A DNA stretch of 64,000 bases from Paenibacillus albiflavus (GCF_004344915.1 NZ_SKFG01000009.1:1-64000); one strand, 5' to 3'. Positions 1 through 8,363 are shown, counted from the first letter of the stretch. Made by a program: numbers and translations. Notes: generated by a model not told the origin, from the letters alone.

Positions 1-1
1 A

Positions 2-812
2 ACTTCTCCAATCTCAGTAATAGGCGTAGAGCTGGATGAAACCGATTTAACATTAACTGGCATCGGGTCAACCAAGCAATTGCATGCAACTGTATTGCCA
101 GTGGATGCAACCAACAAGGCTGTCACATGGATTTCGAGCAATGAAATGGTAGCGACAGTAGATCAGGATGGCTTTGTTACAGCGATAAGTAAAGGTGCAG
201 TTGTAATCACGGTAATGACAGACGACGGAGGATTTACAGCGACAAGTACAGTAACGGTAGAGGCAGGAACAACTTCTCCAATCGCAGTAACAGATGTAGC
301 AATTGATCAACCAACAGTGACGATACCAGGTAAAGGATTATCCGTGCAGTTGAATGCCATAATTGAGCCAGCGGATGCAACCAACAAGGCAGTAACTTGG
401 AGTACAAGCGATCAAGGAATTGCAAAAGTGAACGAAGATGGTAAGGTAACGGCAGTAAGTAAAGGTACAGCTATTATCACGGTAACGACAGACGATGGAG
501 GACTTATAGCGACAAGTACAGTAACGGTAGAAGAAGGATCAACTACGCCAATCGATGTAACGGGCGTAGAGTTAGATCGATCGGAAGTAACATTAACTAA
601 CGTAGGATCAAGTGTGCAATTGCACGCAACTGTACTACCAGCGGACGCAACCAACAAGGCAGTCACTTGGAATTCGAGCAATGCTGGGGTAGCGACAGTT
701 AATCAGAATGGCGTTGTTAAGGCAGTTTCATCTGGTAGAGCGATCATTACAGTAACGACTCTTGACGGAGGATTTGAGGCAACAAGCTTGGTAACGGTTA
801 ATGTGAATCGTC
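2..812 (+). repeat. 270-bp tandem repeats encoding Big2 domains
   Basis: The near-identical segment GATGCAACCAACAAGGC (GACGC... in the third copy) ends at 120, 390 and 660, an exact 270-nt period (90 codons). Flanking stretches such as the GTAACGGTAGA and GACGGAGGA blocks repeat with the same period. The repeats are in frame, so copy number can change without breaking the gene. More copies probably lie left of the window. Confidence 0.85.
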
Positions 813-2008
813 CTGATCCAGAACCAGAATCACCAGTTGACATTAGTCCTAGCGGTCCGATGAACAGTGGAGGCTCGAGCGCGCCTGCTAATCCAGGAGT
901 TTACGTTGTAAAAAGCAAAGAATTGGTAGATAGTCTCAAGAAAGATAATCCGTCCTTAACGATTCATGGTGTGATTACTGAAATTCAATTTTCGGCTGGA
1001 ACATTGAATTTATTCTCGGGAAGGAATCTTGAGATCATATTAGACCAAATTACCTTTGTCGTTTCTTCTGACTTGATGAATAAGCTTGCAAGCCAATTGT
1101 CACAAGCGGATCTGAAATCTGGCACAGTAAGCATTAAAGTGAATCAATTATCCCAGATGCAATTAGCTAACTTGCTTAACGAGTTGAAGCATTCGGATGG
1201 AGAATCGTATAAAGCTACATCTCAGGCTTTCGATATCCAATTGATTCTTAACAAGAATGGCAAGCAACCGGATCAAGTGACGCAGCTTCCTTCGCCAATG
1301 ACCGTTAAACTGAAGATGGATCCATTAATGAATCCGAGGCTTATGGGCTTCTATTACATCAACAGTTCAGGTAAGCCTGATTATATCGGCGGCACTATCA
1401 TAAATGGCGAATTCATAGTAGAACTCCATCATTTAAGCAGGTATGCTTTGATGGAATACCATAAAGTGTATGCGGATGTTAGCGAATCACATTGGGCGAA
1501 CCTTGCTATTCAGGAATTAGCAGCGAAACATATCGTTAGTGGTACTTCAGAACAGTTGTATGAACCGAATCGTGAAGTATCTAGAGCGGAGTTTGCAGCT
1601 ATGTTAGTCAGAATGCTTAATCTCCAATCAACAGGTAAGTCTACGTTTGTGGATGTTTCAACAGATAAATGGTATTCAGAAGCTGTCCTTGCTGCTGCTG
1701 AGGCGGGAATTGTCTCAGGGACAGGAGATAACAGATTTAATCCAGAAGCCAATATTTCAAGAGAAGAAATGATTGTTATGTTAATGAGAGCTTATGGAAT
1801 AAATCACAGGGATACATTGCCAAGTCATTCATTGGCTACATTTGCTGATGATACGCAAACCGCACCGTGGGCGCTGCAAGCTGTTCATGCGGCAGCTCAA
1901 TTAGGTTTAATCAAAGGATATGCAGATCATACATTCTCCCCTCAAGCAAATACAACAAGAGCGGAAGCAGCGATGGTTATTGTTAATCTGCTAAACCATA
2001 TGAAGTAA
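2..2008 (+). CDS. Big2-repeat surface protein with three C-terminal SLH domains (5' end outside window)
   Basis: The reading frame is open to the left edge, so the N-terminus and signal peptide lie outside; the first internal ATG is at 80 but the Big2 fold already runs upstream of it. Three bacterial Ig-like (Big2) repeats of about 90 residues each, with the ADATNKAVTW core, span roughly 2-812. A middle region follows (about 890-1450) with no recognised domain. Three SLH domains end the protein, starting near 1467 (YADVSESHWA), 1650 (FVDVSTDKWY) and 1838 (FADDTQ), each ending in the usual R-E/A-E/A helix. SLH domains bind pyruvylated secondary wall polymer, so this is a wall-anchored exported protein, probably with adhesive or structural stalk function. 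Ligand unknown. Confidence 0.9.
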   Translation, partial: TSPISVIGVELDETDLTLTGIGSTKQLHATVLPVDATNKAVTWISSNEMVATVDQDGFVTAISKGAVVITVMTDDGGFTATSTVTVEAGTTSPIAVTDVAIDQPTVTIPGKGLSVQLNAIIEPADATNKAVTWSTSDQGIAKVNEDGKVTAVSKGTAIITVTTDDGGLIATSTVTVEEGSTTPIDVTGVELDRSEVTLTNVGSSVQLHATVLPADATNKAVTWNSSNAGVATVNQNGVVKAVSSGRAIITVTTLDGGFEATSLVTVNVNRPDPEPESPVDISPSGPMNSGGSSAPANPGVYVVKSKELVDSLKKDNPSLTIHGVITEIQFSAGTLNLFSGRNLEIILDQITFVVSSDLMNKLASQLSQADLKSGTVSIKVNQLSQMQLANLLNELKHSDGESYKATSQAFDIQLILNKNGKQPDQVTQLPSPMTVKLKMDPLMNPRLMGFYYINSSGKPDYIGGTIINGEFIVELHHLSRYALMEYHKVYADVSESHWANLAIQELAAKHIVSGTSEQLYEPNREVSRAEFAAMLVRMLNLQSTGKSTFVDVSTDKWYSEAVLAAAEAGIVSGTGDNRFNPEANISREEMIVMLMRAYGINHRDTLPSHSLATFADDTQTAPWALQAVHAAAQLGLIKGYADHTFSPQANTTRAEAAMVIVNLLNHMK

Positions 2009-2030
2009 AATGTGAGTATGGAGAGGTCAG

Positions 2031-2071
2031 GTAATGACTGGACGTAGCGAATAGCTATTTCCAGTCTTTAC
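2031..2071 (+). terminator. Intergenic hairpin after the SLH gene (weak terminator)
   Basis: GTAATGACTGGA (2031-2042) pairs with TCCAGTCTTTAC (2060-2071) with one mismatch; an inner TAGC/GCTA pair extends the stem. The U-rich tail is poor (TCTTAATC), so termination may be partial and some read-through into the next gene is likely. Confidence 0.5.
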
Positions 2072-2094
2072 TCTTAATCAAGGAGGGCCAAAAA

Positions 2095-3318
2095 TTGAAT
2101 TATGTACCTGGTCAAAGCCATATCAAGCCGACAAGCTTAGCCAAGCTTTGTCGCGATATGGTTGTTGTTCTAATAAGTTTCATTCTCGTTATGTTACCTT
2201 TATCCCGTGTTGCAGAAGCACATGCCTATAGCGTTGCCTATTCGACTTTAGTGCTTAGCCCAGACCGAACAGAATATCAAATTTCGTTTGATGAGCTAAC
2301 GATAAGAGAAGAGCTAGAGCTAACGGGTGTAAATGTGAAGATAGATCAGGAACAGCTGCAAAAAGGGGATTCACGCTTAAAGGACTGGATCAATCAGAAT
2401 TTAACTGTGGAAATTGATAATCAGCAAGCGAAGTATGAGATTCTAAGCACAAGCTTGGAGAATGTGAAAGACAAGCCTTTCGTTGTATTCGATCTTAAGC
2501 TTCCTAAATTAGAAGAGGGTCAGACCTTTTCGATTAAAGATAACTTTTTTAGCCGGGGAGATAATGGTGCCAATTATGCAAACTTCGTAACCATCGACTA
2601 TGGGAACCAGAAGACGGCTAATGTGCTTCAGGGTCAAGATCGGGTTTTGACGATGATTTACAACATTAACACGCAAGAGCAGGGGACCGATTCACAAAGC
2701 GGAGTTACTGAAGGTGCTGGAACAGCTGAGCAAGCAGGGGCATCTGCTGAGCCTAGCGGAGGAGTGGAAGTGTCGACTAATTGGTGGTCCTTTATCAAAT
2801 TGGGCATGAACCATATTTTATCTGGATTTGACCATCTATTATTCATTTTCGCTTTACTTTTGGGTAAACAGACGTTTAAACAGTACGCAGGTATTATTAC
2901 TTCATTCACAATCGCGCATAGCATTACATTGACTTTGGCTGTGCTTGGCTGGGTTGATTTACCTGGATATATTGTGGAGCCCGCAATTGCCTTCAGTATT
3001 TGCTATGTCGCTGCGGAGAATATGCTCCGACAGCAGATTAAATACAGATGGTTGATTACATTCGCATTTGGACTTATTCATGGTATGGGCTTTGCAGATA
3101 TTCTTAAGGAAATGAGCATACCAACCAAGCAGTTAGCCATATCTTTGATCAGCTTTAACGTCGGAATCGAAATTGTGCAGTTAACCATCGTTGCGATCGT
3201 TCTGCCGATCTTGATTTATTTTCGTAAATTTGCATCGTATAAGCATGCGGTCGTATTTACTTCTTCAATTATCATTTTGGTTGGAGGATTCTGGTTTATC
3301 CAGCGAGTGTTCTTTTAA
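2095..3318 (+). CDS. HupE/UreJ-2 family membrane protein with extracytoplasmic domain
   Basis: TTG start chosen because AAGGAGG (2080-2086) lies 8 nt upstream and no in-frame ATG has a better site. Residues about 20-43 form a signal segment ending AEAHA. A soluble extracytoplasmic domain of about 190 residues follows, with a low-complexity Gly/Ala/Glu linker, then a C-terminal membrane block from about residue 235 with the HupE/UreJ-type motifs NHILSGFDHLLFI, SFTIAHSITL and GLIHGMGFA. The conserved His/Asp residues in the helices suggest metal or proton handling. HupE/UreJ relatives are linked to nickel or cobalt, but this soluble-plus-membrane type has no established substrate. Sits alone after the SLH gene. 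Confidence 0.75.
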   Translation: MNYVPGQSHIKPTSLAKLCRDMVVVLISFILVMLPLSRVAEAHAYSVAYSTLVLSPDRTEYQISFDELTIREELELTGVNVKIDQEQLQKGDSRLKDWINQNLTVEIDNQQAKYEILSTSLENVKDKPFVVFDLKLPKLEEGQTFSIKDNFFSRGDNGANYANFVTIDYGNQKTANVLQGQDRVLTMIYNINTQEQGTDSQSGVTEGAGTAEQAGASAEPSGGVEVSTNWWSFIKLGMNHILSGFDHLLFIFALLLGKQTFKQYAGIITSFTIAHSITLTLAVLGWVDLPGYIVEPAIAFSICYVAAENMLRQQIKYRWLITFAFGLIHGMGFADILKEMSIPTKQLAISLISFNVGIEIVQLTIVAIVLPILIYFRKFASYKHAVVFTSSIIILVGGFWFIQRVFF

Positions 3319-3325
3319 AAAGATT

Positions 3326-3367
3326 GGCTGCCCCGAGAGTAGATGATTCTACGGGGCAGCCTTTTTT
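3326..3367 (+). terminator. Bidirectional rho-independent terminator
   Basis: GGCTGCCCCG (3326-3335) pairs perfectly with CGGGGCAGCC (3352-3361), with an inner GTAGA/TCTAC stem, followed by six T. It separates the HupE-like gene from the convergent UPF0756 gene. Confidence 0.9.
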
Positions 3368-3380
3368 GGCGGTATAAGAT

Positions 3381-3836
3381 TTATTTGCCTACACCAATTA
3401 ACATCGATAATATTCCTGCAGCAATTAATGGGCCGACTGGTACGCCACGGAATACTGCTACACCAATTAAGGTTCCGATTAGAAGCCCTGAAATAATGGA
3501 GGGGTCGTTACCCATCAGCGTTACTCCTCGGCCGCCTAAATAGGAAACGAGTACGCCAATCCCGATGGCTAATAGTGATTTCCAGTGGATGAACGATTGA
3601 AGAACAGATTGCAATGAGATGCGTCCGCTTGCGATCGGTGTCATGACGCCAATTGTCAAAATAATAATTCCAACTGTAACGCCGTATTTCTCTAACCATG
3701 GAAAAGTTTGATGCAGGTTCGTAACTCGAAGAAACAGTAAGATAATCATGGCAATGGAGACTGTCATATTATTGCTTATGACACCCAAACCAGCAAAAAG
3801 TAATAAAATTAATGCACTTGCGTCTACGTTAGCCAT
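3381..3836 (-). CDS. UPF0756 (DUF441) membrane protein, YtwI-like
   Basis: Small integral membrane protein of 151 residues, about four to five hydrophobic segments, matching the DUF441/UPF0756 family (B. subtilis YtwI). Recognisable stretches are [13 protein letters not shown] near the N-terminus and [10 protein letters not shown] in the centre. The frame could start at 3896, but the ATG at 3836 has AAGGAGC 7-8 nt upstream and begins MANVDAS as in family members, so the shorter start is preferred. Function of the family is unknown. Monocistronic; convergent with the upstream gene. Confidence 0.85.
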   Translation of the reverse strand: MANVDASALILLLFAGLGVISNNMTVSIAMIILLFLRVTNLHQTFPWLEKYGVTVGIIILTIGVMTPIASGRISLQSVLQSFIHWKSLLAIGIGVLVSYLGGRGVTLMGNDPSIISGLLIGTLIGVAVFRGVPVGPLIAAGILSMLIGVGK

Positions 3837-3907
3837 TCTAGAAGCTCCTTGTGTATATAAGATCGGTATAGTTGCCTTATAATTAAGTATGCACAAATAT
3901 CCATTTG

Positions 3908-3936
3908 TTGAAAATGAATTTTGTTCTAATTATGAT
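3908..3936 (+). promoter_or_regulatory. SigA-type promoter of yojF-bshB2
   Basis: TTGAAA (3908-3913), 17-bp spacer, TATGAT (3931-3936). It lies 31 bp upstream of the yojF start, giving a short leader. Identified by pattern only. Confidence 0.6.
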
Positions 3937-3967
3937 ATAATTCGATTATCGCATATTCGAAGAGGGG

Positions 3968-4300
3968 ATGAAACCATTGCAGAAGATTGATAAGAAGGCT
4001 GTTGGGCTTGCTTTAGAAACTTATCAAGGACAGAAGGCTTATATACACGCGGAAGTCATTCCTGGTGGATTTCTAAGAAATATATCGGTTCAAATTATAC
4101 AAACTTATATTGCAGGCGACGGTCCATATCGTATAGCGCTGCGTACAGAGAATGAGGGTTGGATTCGAATGGAGAATTTAACCGACTATGAGATCGATGA
4201 ACAAGGAAGGCTTCTGATTGCAGGCCATGACGATCAGGGACGGATCATGACAGCATTCGAGCTTAGTTTAAAGCCGTTTCTGTTCGGTGAGGAGGTATAA
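3968..4300 (+). CDS. yojF: YojF family protein (DUF1806)
   Basis: 110 residues, whole-length match by eye to the DUF1806/YojF family, whose B. subtilis member is encoded directly before bshB2 as here. No catalytic motif is visible; the family is a small beta-rich protein with no established activity. ATG start preceded by GAGGGG. Only 3 nt separate its stop from the bshB2 start, and the bshB2 ribosome-binding site GGAGGT lies inside its last codons, so the two are translationally coupled. Conserved pairing suggests a role supporting bacillithiol synthesis, which is inference. Confidence 0.85.
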   Translation: MKPLQKIDKKAVGLALETYQGQKAYIHAEVIPGGFLRNISVQIIQTYIAGDGPYRIALRTENEGWIRMENLTDYEIDEQGRLLIAGHDDQGRIMTAFELSLKPFLFGEEV

Positions 4301-4303
4301 AGG

Positions 4304-5023
4304 ATGGGAAGTCGCCGAATATTGCTCGTATTAGCTCATCCAGATGATGAGTCATTTATTTGTGGTGGAACATTAGCGAAGTATGCTGCTGAAGGGGTTC
4401 AAATAACACTCGTCTGTGCAACGAAGGGTGAAATGGGTAGAAGAGTTGGGATTCCGCCCAGTGTAACAAGAGAAACGATGTATAAGGTGAGGGAACGGGA
4501 GCTTGAAGAAGCATGTAAAGCGCTAGGCATTACGGACCTTCGATATATGGGCTTAATCGATAAGATGGTTGAATTTGCCGATGAGAAGTATATGATTGAG
4601 CAGATTGCTGAAGTGATGAGAGAGCTTCAGCCAGATGTTGTATTAACCTTCCATGAACGCTACGGGGGGCATCCTGATCATTGCGCGATAGGGAAGTTCT
4701 GTACTGCGGCGTATAAGCAGGTGAACAAACTTCCGCATATTTCAGGTAAGCAATCATCGCTGTATTTCATCTCCATTGGTGAGCGTTTAAAGCTGAATCC
4801 TGAGAAATTTGGATACATGCCAGAACAAATTACCGAAATTGATATTAGCGGATATTTGGATCAGAAGCTGAAGGCGTTTCGAGCTCATCGCTCGCAATCA
4901 GAGATTGAGCGCTGGGTATGGATGCCTGATCAGCAAGCGATTCAGAAGTTTATTAAGCGTGAATACTTTATGCAAGCCGATGGACATGCAGGACGTAAGA
5001 AGAATGATTTGTTTTCGAATTAA
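4304..5023 (+). CDS. bshB2: Bacillithiol biosynthesis deacetylase BshB2
   Basis: LmbE/PIG-L family zinc deacetylase of 239 residues. The metal-binding motif AHPDDE is at residues 11-16 and the second HPDH motif at 123-126, both intact. Family knowledge: BshB removes the acetyl group from GlcNAc-malate to give GlcN-malate, the second step of bacillithiol synthesis; BshB2 is the YojG-type isozyme and may also act on bacillithiol S-conjugates. Assignment to BshB2 rather than BshB1 rests on the adjacent yojF. Cytoplasmic. The other bsh genes are not in the window. Confidence 0.88.
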   Translation: MGSRRILLVLAHPDDESFICGGTLAKYAAEGVQITLVCATKGEMGRRVGIPPSVTRETMYKVRERELEEACKALGITDLRYMGLIDKMVEFADEKYMIEQIAEVMRELQPDVVLTFHERYGGHPDHCAIGKFCTAAYKQVNKLPHISGKQSSLYFISIGERLKLNPEKFGYMPEQITEIDISGYLDQKLKAFRAHRSQSEIERWVWMPDQQAIQKFIKREYFMQADGHAGRKKNDLFSN

Positions 5024-5031
5024 CGATGTTT

Positions 5032-5072
5032 AAAATAAGGATGGCTGCTGTTTATGCAGTCATCCTTATTTG
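5032..5072 (+). terminator. Terminator after bshB2
   Basis: AAATAAGGATG (5033-5043) pairs with CATCCTTATTT (5061-5071) and an inner CTGC/GCAG helix closes a short loop. Confidence 0.85.
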
Positions 5073-5199
5073 CTGTGGTACTGAATTTATTGGCTTCACT
5101 TCCTAAAGAAACTAACATGCATGATACTAATTGTGCATATAGAAAGTAATGAAGGAACTAAAAAATTCATGATGAATTAATTAAGTGGGAGGCATGCGG

Positions 5200-5583
5200 A
5201 TGAAAGGTATCGTCTGGCTGCGAATTGCTGTTGTCTATTTAGTGATTGGTGTCTGCTTTGGAATGTACATTGGTATGGCGGAATTATTCGACTTGGCAAG
5301 CGTACACGCTCACATTAATCTTCTAGGTTGGGCATCACTTGGGCTAGCTGGCCTTATGTATTGCTTATTTCCTGCAGCAGGTACGAGTAAATTAGGTGTT
5401 ACTCATTTTTGGCTTCATAATATCGGATTGCCTGTAATGGTTATTGGCCTCTATCTAAAAATTGAAGATATCACTACATTTCCATTAATCCCGATTGGCG
5501 GTTCGCTTGCTATTCTAGGCATCATTGCATTTGCCTTTAATGTATTTATGAATATGAAGGAAAGTCAAGGCGCAAGAGGCTAA
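5200..5583 (+). CDS. Small COX1-like four-helix membrane protein
   Basis: 127 residues and about four membrane helices. HAHINLLGW at about residues 32-40 resembles the haem-ligand helix of heme-copper oxidase subunit I (NorB/cbb3 branch), and another His-containing helix (THFWLHNIG) follows. Such short proteins are often labelled cytochrome-c oxidase in Bacillales but are far too short for a full catalytic subunit. The frame could begin at a GTG at 5185, but GGGAGG at 5187-5192 sits 7 nt before the ATG at 5200, which decides the start. A complete short protein rather than a fragment. Role unknown; haem or metal binding is possible. Confidence 0.65.
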   Translation: MKGIVWLRIAVVYLVIGVCFGMYIGMAELFDLASVHAHINLLGWASLGLAGLMYCLFPAAGTSKLGVTHFWLHNIGLPVMVIGLYLKIEDITTFPLIPIGGSLAILGIIAFAFNVFMNMKESQGARG

Positions 5584-5604
5584 TCTGGAGGCATTTGTAG
5601 GCCT

Positions 5605-5642
5605 AAGAATGATTGCGTTTACAACCAATCATTCTTTTTTTT
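5605..5642 (+). terminator. Terminator upstream of the kinase operon
   Basis: AAGAATGATTG (5605-5615) pairs perfectly with CAATCATTCTT (5626-5636), followed by a run of T to 5642. It ends the COX1-like transcript and shows that the in-frame ATG at 5609, inside the stem, is not the start of the next gene. Confidence 0.92.
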
Positions 5643-5683
5643 ATCAAATTTCACATTATTGTTATAAGGCAGGTGAAAGATGT

Positions 5684-6640
5684 GTGGAGTATTGCCTTAG
5701 TCTAGATGGAGGAGGAACGAAGCTTGCAGGAGTTCTTTTTGACAAGCAGTATAATCTGATCGCTAGTGGTAGGGGGCAATCGATTAATTATGTGAAGCAA
5801 GAAGAAATTCTGGAGACGATTCACAAATGTCTGGATGAATGCTTGTTTAGTCAGGATGTGCAAGTGCTTAATCGCGTATATATCACGATGCCAGCTTCTG
5901 CGGATCTTGTATTAAAGGTGCTGCAAGAGAGAGTCGAGGTTGCCGAAATTGTTCATCTAAACGAAGGGCTCATGAGTCTTCTCGCTGGTCTGCAATGTAT
6001 GCAAGGTGTTGTTGTGCTTGCAGGTACCGGTTCAGGGGTTTTTCAGATAGATCATGAAGATTGGCGGCATATTGGCGGCTGGGGGAACCTGCTCGGAGAT
6101 GAAGGAAGCGCTTGCTTTATCGGAAGAGAAGGGATCAATGCAGTCCTGAGAGAATATGAACATAGAGGCGAAAGAACGGTAATTCGAGATTTGGTGGAGC
6201 AGGAATGGAGCTGCAGCAATAAGCAGGAGCTTCTGGATTGTGTGTATCAAACGGATAAACCACGCAATAAAATTGCCTCTGTATCCATCCTTGTTGCTCG
6301 GGCAGCATTAAGCGGGGATGAGCACGCGATCCGTATTTTTGAACAAGCAGGTGCCTTATTAGCATTGCAGACTAAGGTAATTTTGGAACAAATGCCAGCC
6401 ACTAGATCTACTCCTATTATGATTGCTGGGAGCGTTTGGAAGGGTTGCGAGGGTATGCTGAGTTCCTTTCGGAATGAATTAAACGCACAATATCCAACTA
6501 TAGAAGTTCAAGTTCCTTTGTTCGAACCTGTTGTAGGCGGGGTAGTTGCTCAATACTTGCAGGGGAATGCACAGATAACACCTGAATTTATATCGCATCT
6601 TTCGCAGCAATATAGTAAGTATTTATACATATCATCCTAG
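5684..6640 (+). CDS. BadF/BadG-family sugar kinase (N-acetylglucosamine-kinase-like)
   Basis: 318 residues of the ASKHA fold. The phosphate-1 motif SLDGGGTK is at residues 6-13, LAGTGSG forms the phosphate-2 loop, and GGWGNLLGDEGSACFIG is the conserved BadF/BadG glycine-rich block. The frame extends to an ATG at 5609, but that lies inside a terminator stem; the GTG at 5684, 7 nt after AGGTGA, is the credible start. Likely phosphorylates an amino sugar such as GlcNAc or MurNAc, although specificity cannot be read from sequence. First gene of an operon with two SIS proteins (gaps 15 and 16 nt). Confidence 0.8.
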   Translation: MEYCLSLDGGGTKLAGVLFDKQYNLIASGRGQSINYVKQEEILETIHKCLDECLFSQDVQVLNRVYITMPASADLVLKVLQERVEVAEIVHLNEGLMSLLAGLQCMQGVVVLAGTGSGVFQIDHEDWRHIGGWGNLLGDEGSACFIGREGINAVLREYEHRGERTVIRDLVEQEWSCSNKQELLDCVYQTDKPRNKIASVSILVARAALSGDEHAIRIFEQAGALLALQTKVILEQMPATRSTPIMIAGSVWKGCEGMLSSFRNELNAQYPTIEVQVPLFEPVVGGVVAQYLQGNAQITPEFISHLSQQYSKYLYISS

Positions 6641-6655
6641 AGAGAAGGTAGCTTC

Positions 6656-7393
6656 ATGTTAGCTAAACAATATTTTGCAGAAATTCATCGCATTCTTACT
6701 GAGGTTGAAGAAACACAGCTAGGACCTATTCAGCAGACCGCTGAGAAAATCGTGGAGACGACGCTTCAGAAGCGGAATGTGTATATTTTTGGTAGTAGTC
6801 ATGCAGGTATTCTAGCACAGGAAATGTTCTATCGGACAGGTGGCCTCGTCATCATTAATCCGATTCTTGCTCCTGCATTGACGCTTGATGTACGTCCCGT
6901 CACACTTACTTCAAGCGCGGAACGACTGGAAGGATACGGACAATTAATCGTAGATAGCGTGAACGTCGAAGCGGGTGATCTTCTCATTGTGCATTCCGTT
7001 TCAGGACGTAACGGGGTTCCGATTGATGTAGCCCTTCGTGCTAAACAGTTAGGTGCCCACGTGGTTGCCATTACGAATTTAGCCTACTCGAATCAGGTCT
7101 CATCGAGACATTCTTCTGGCAAGCGCTTATGTGAAGTAAGTGATATTGTGATTGACAATTGTGGTTGTTATGGAGATGCTGCGATTGAAGTTCCTCCATT
7201 TACCGAGAAGGTTAGCCCGACTTCAACCGTGATCGGCGCAGCGATCCTGAATGCCATTGTGGCAAACGTTGTTGAGATTTTTGTTAAACGGGACATGGAT
7301 CCACCAGTATTCGTAAGCGCGAATATGGATGGCGGGGATGACTACAATCAAACGATGCTGAGTAAATATAAAAGTCAAATCAAATATATGTAG
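6656..7393 (+). CDS. SIS-domain sugar isomerase-like protein (UPF0309 type), copy 1
   Basis: 245 residues with a single SIS domain. A helical N-terminus is followed by the nucleotide-fold-like stretch VYIFGSSHAGILAQE, then LLIVHSVSGRNGVPIDVAL, the Ser/Gly-rich phosphosugar loop, and VVAITN. RHSSGKRL and IDNCGCYGDA are hallmarks of the UPF0309 group. SIS domains bind phosphosugars; relatives include GlmS isomerase domains and MurQ. Cytoplasmic. Its position between a BadF kinase and a second UPF0309 copy suggests action on the kinase product. Isomerase or etherase activity is inference. Confidence 0.8.
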   Translation: MLAKQYFAEIHRILTEVEETQLGPIQQTAEKIVETTLQKRNVYIFGSSHAGILAQEMFYRTGGLVIINPILAPALTLDVRPVTLTSSAERLEGYGQLIVDSVNVEAGDLLIVHSVSGRNGVPIDVALRAKQLGAHVVAITNLAYSNQVSSRHSSGKRLCEVSDIVIDNCGCYGDAAIEVPPFTEKVSPTSTVIGAAILNAIVANVVEIFVKRDMDPPVFVSANMDGGDDYNQTMLSKYKSQIKYM

Positions 7394-7409
7394 ATGGGAG
7401 CCTAATCCA

Positions 7410-8138
7410 ATGCTAATGGATCGTTATTTTGAACGGATTCAGCAGCTTCAGGAGACGATTAGAACAACTCAGAGAGAAGCGATTGTAGAAGCGAGTACAG
7501 CTATTGCCAAGGCAGTAGCACGTGGAAATGCAGTGCATTTATTCGATACGGGTCATATTGTGGATCACGAATTAATTACAAGAGGCGGCGGACTGATGCT
7601 GTATAAACCGCTGCGTTACACGTTCACAGTAGATAATCCTGTACGCAAGCGCGATTCAGGAGATAAGAATAAGTCGATGGAAGGGCACGGCGACTATATT
7701 CTGCGGGCATCGAACGTACTGCCTGGAGATGTACTGATTATAGGTTCAGTCTCTGGTAAATCAGCGGATGTCATCGACCTGGCCCTGGCTTCCAAGGCAT
7801 ATGGCGTGACCGTTATTGCACTTACTTCAATTGATTATTCTACGCAAGTGAAGTCCACCCATTCTTCAGGTTTAAGATTATTTGAAATTGGGGACATCGT
7901 GATCGACAACTGTGCGCCACTTGGAGATGCCATGATGGATGTAGAAGGACTGGAACCTCGAATTATTCCTGCGTCTGGTCTTTCGGCAGCATATATCATG
8001 TGGGCGGTTACGGCAGAGGTCATCGAGCAATTAATGGCGAAGGGGATTAAACCATCTATTTTCAAAAGCTATAATAATACGGACGGCTGGGAATACAACG
8101 CTAGGCAGAATATCATCTATGAGGAAAAAGGGTATTAA
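7410..8138 (+). CDS. SIS-domain sugar isomerase-like protein (UPF0309 type), copy 2
   Basis: 242 residues, paralogous to the preceding gene over its full length: LIIGSVSGKSADVIDLAL, VIALTSIDYS, THSSGLRLFEIGDIVIDN and CAPLGDAM correspond block by block. It differs in the active region (FDTGHIVDHELITRGGGL versus the FGSSHAG block of copy 1), so the two may form a heteromer or have different substrates. SIS proteins usually work as dimers or tetramers with active sites at interfaces. ATG at 7410 with GGGAG 9 nt upstream. Last gene of the kinase operon; no clear terminator was seen before the downstream riboswitch. Confidence 0.8.
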   Translation: MLMDRYFERIQQLQETIRTTQREAIVEASTAIAKAVARGNAVHLFDTGHIVDHELITRGGGLMLYKPLRYTFTVDNPVRKRDSGDKNKSMEGHGDYILRASNVLPGDVLIIGSVSGKSADVIDLALASKAYGVTVIALTSIDYSTQVKSTHSSGLRLFEIGDIVIDNCAPLGDAMMDVEGLEPRIIPASGLSAAYIMWAVTAEVIEQLMAKGIKPSIFKSYNNTDGWEYNARQNIIYEEKGY

Positions 8139-8214
8139 ACTCCCATTTCCCAATAATTCAGATAAACCCTCTTGCCAAAATGAACCTATTTGATGTAAGG
8201 TATAGTCAATTACA

Positions 8215-8316
8215 TAAGAACCGCCGGGAGCTTGAGTGAGTCTTGCTGAGAAAGTAGCCGTAAATCCGCTACTGACCGTTAATCTGAACTGGATAATGCC
8301 AGCGTAGAGAACCGTG
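8215..8316 (+). promoter_or_regulatory. TPP (THI-element) riboswitch
   Basis: The conserved THI-box blocks are present in order: GGGAGC (8226-8231), TTGCTGAGA with P2/P3, CTGACC, and the strongly conserved CTGGATAATGCCAGCGTAGA ending near 8310. This is the thiamine pyrophosphate aptamer. It is followed at once by a hairpin able to form either GTTGAAA/TTTTCAAC or the terminator, so ligand binding should end transcription before ykoE. Confidence 0.95.
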
Positions 8317-8334
8317 TTGAAATATGCCCTTTTC

Positions 8335-8363
8335 AACCGTCTGTGCATCCAGACGGTTTTTTT
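8335..8363 (+). terminator. Riboswitch expression-platform terminator
   Basis: AACCGTCTG (8335-8343) pairs with CAGACGGTT (8350-8358), then a T run to 8363. GTTGAAA upstream can pair with TTTTCAAC, which overlaps the 5' arm, giving the competing antiterminator. Confidence 0.9.

Noticed and set aside
2-812. Direct repeats as a possible CRISPR array
   Set aside because: Repeat period is 270 nt, in frame, and encodes Big2 domains; no short repeat-spacer pattern here or elsewhere in the window.
3343-3543. 66-residue reading frame opposite the UPF0756 gene
   Set aside because: Antisense to a well-supported gene and starts within the terminator.
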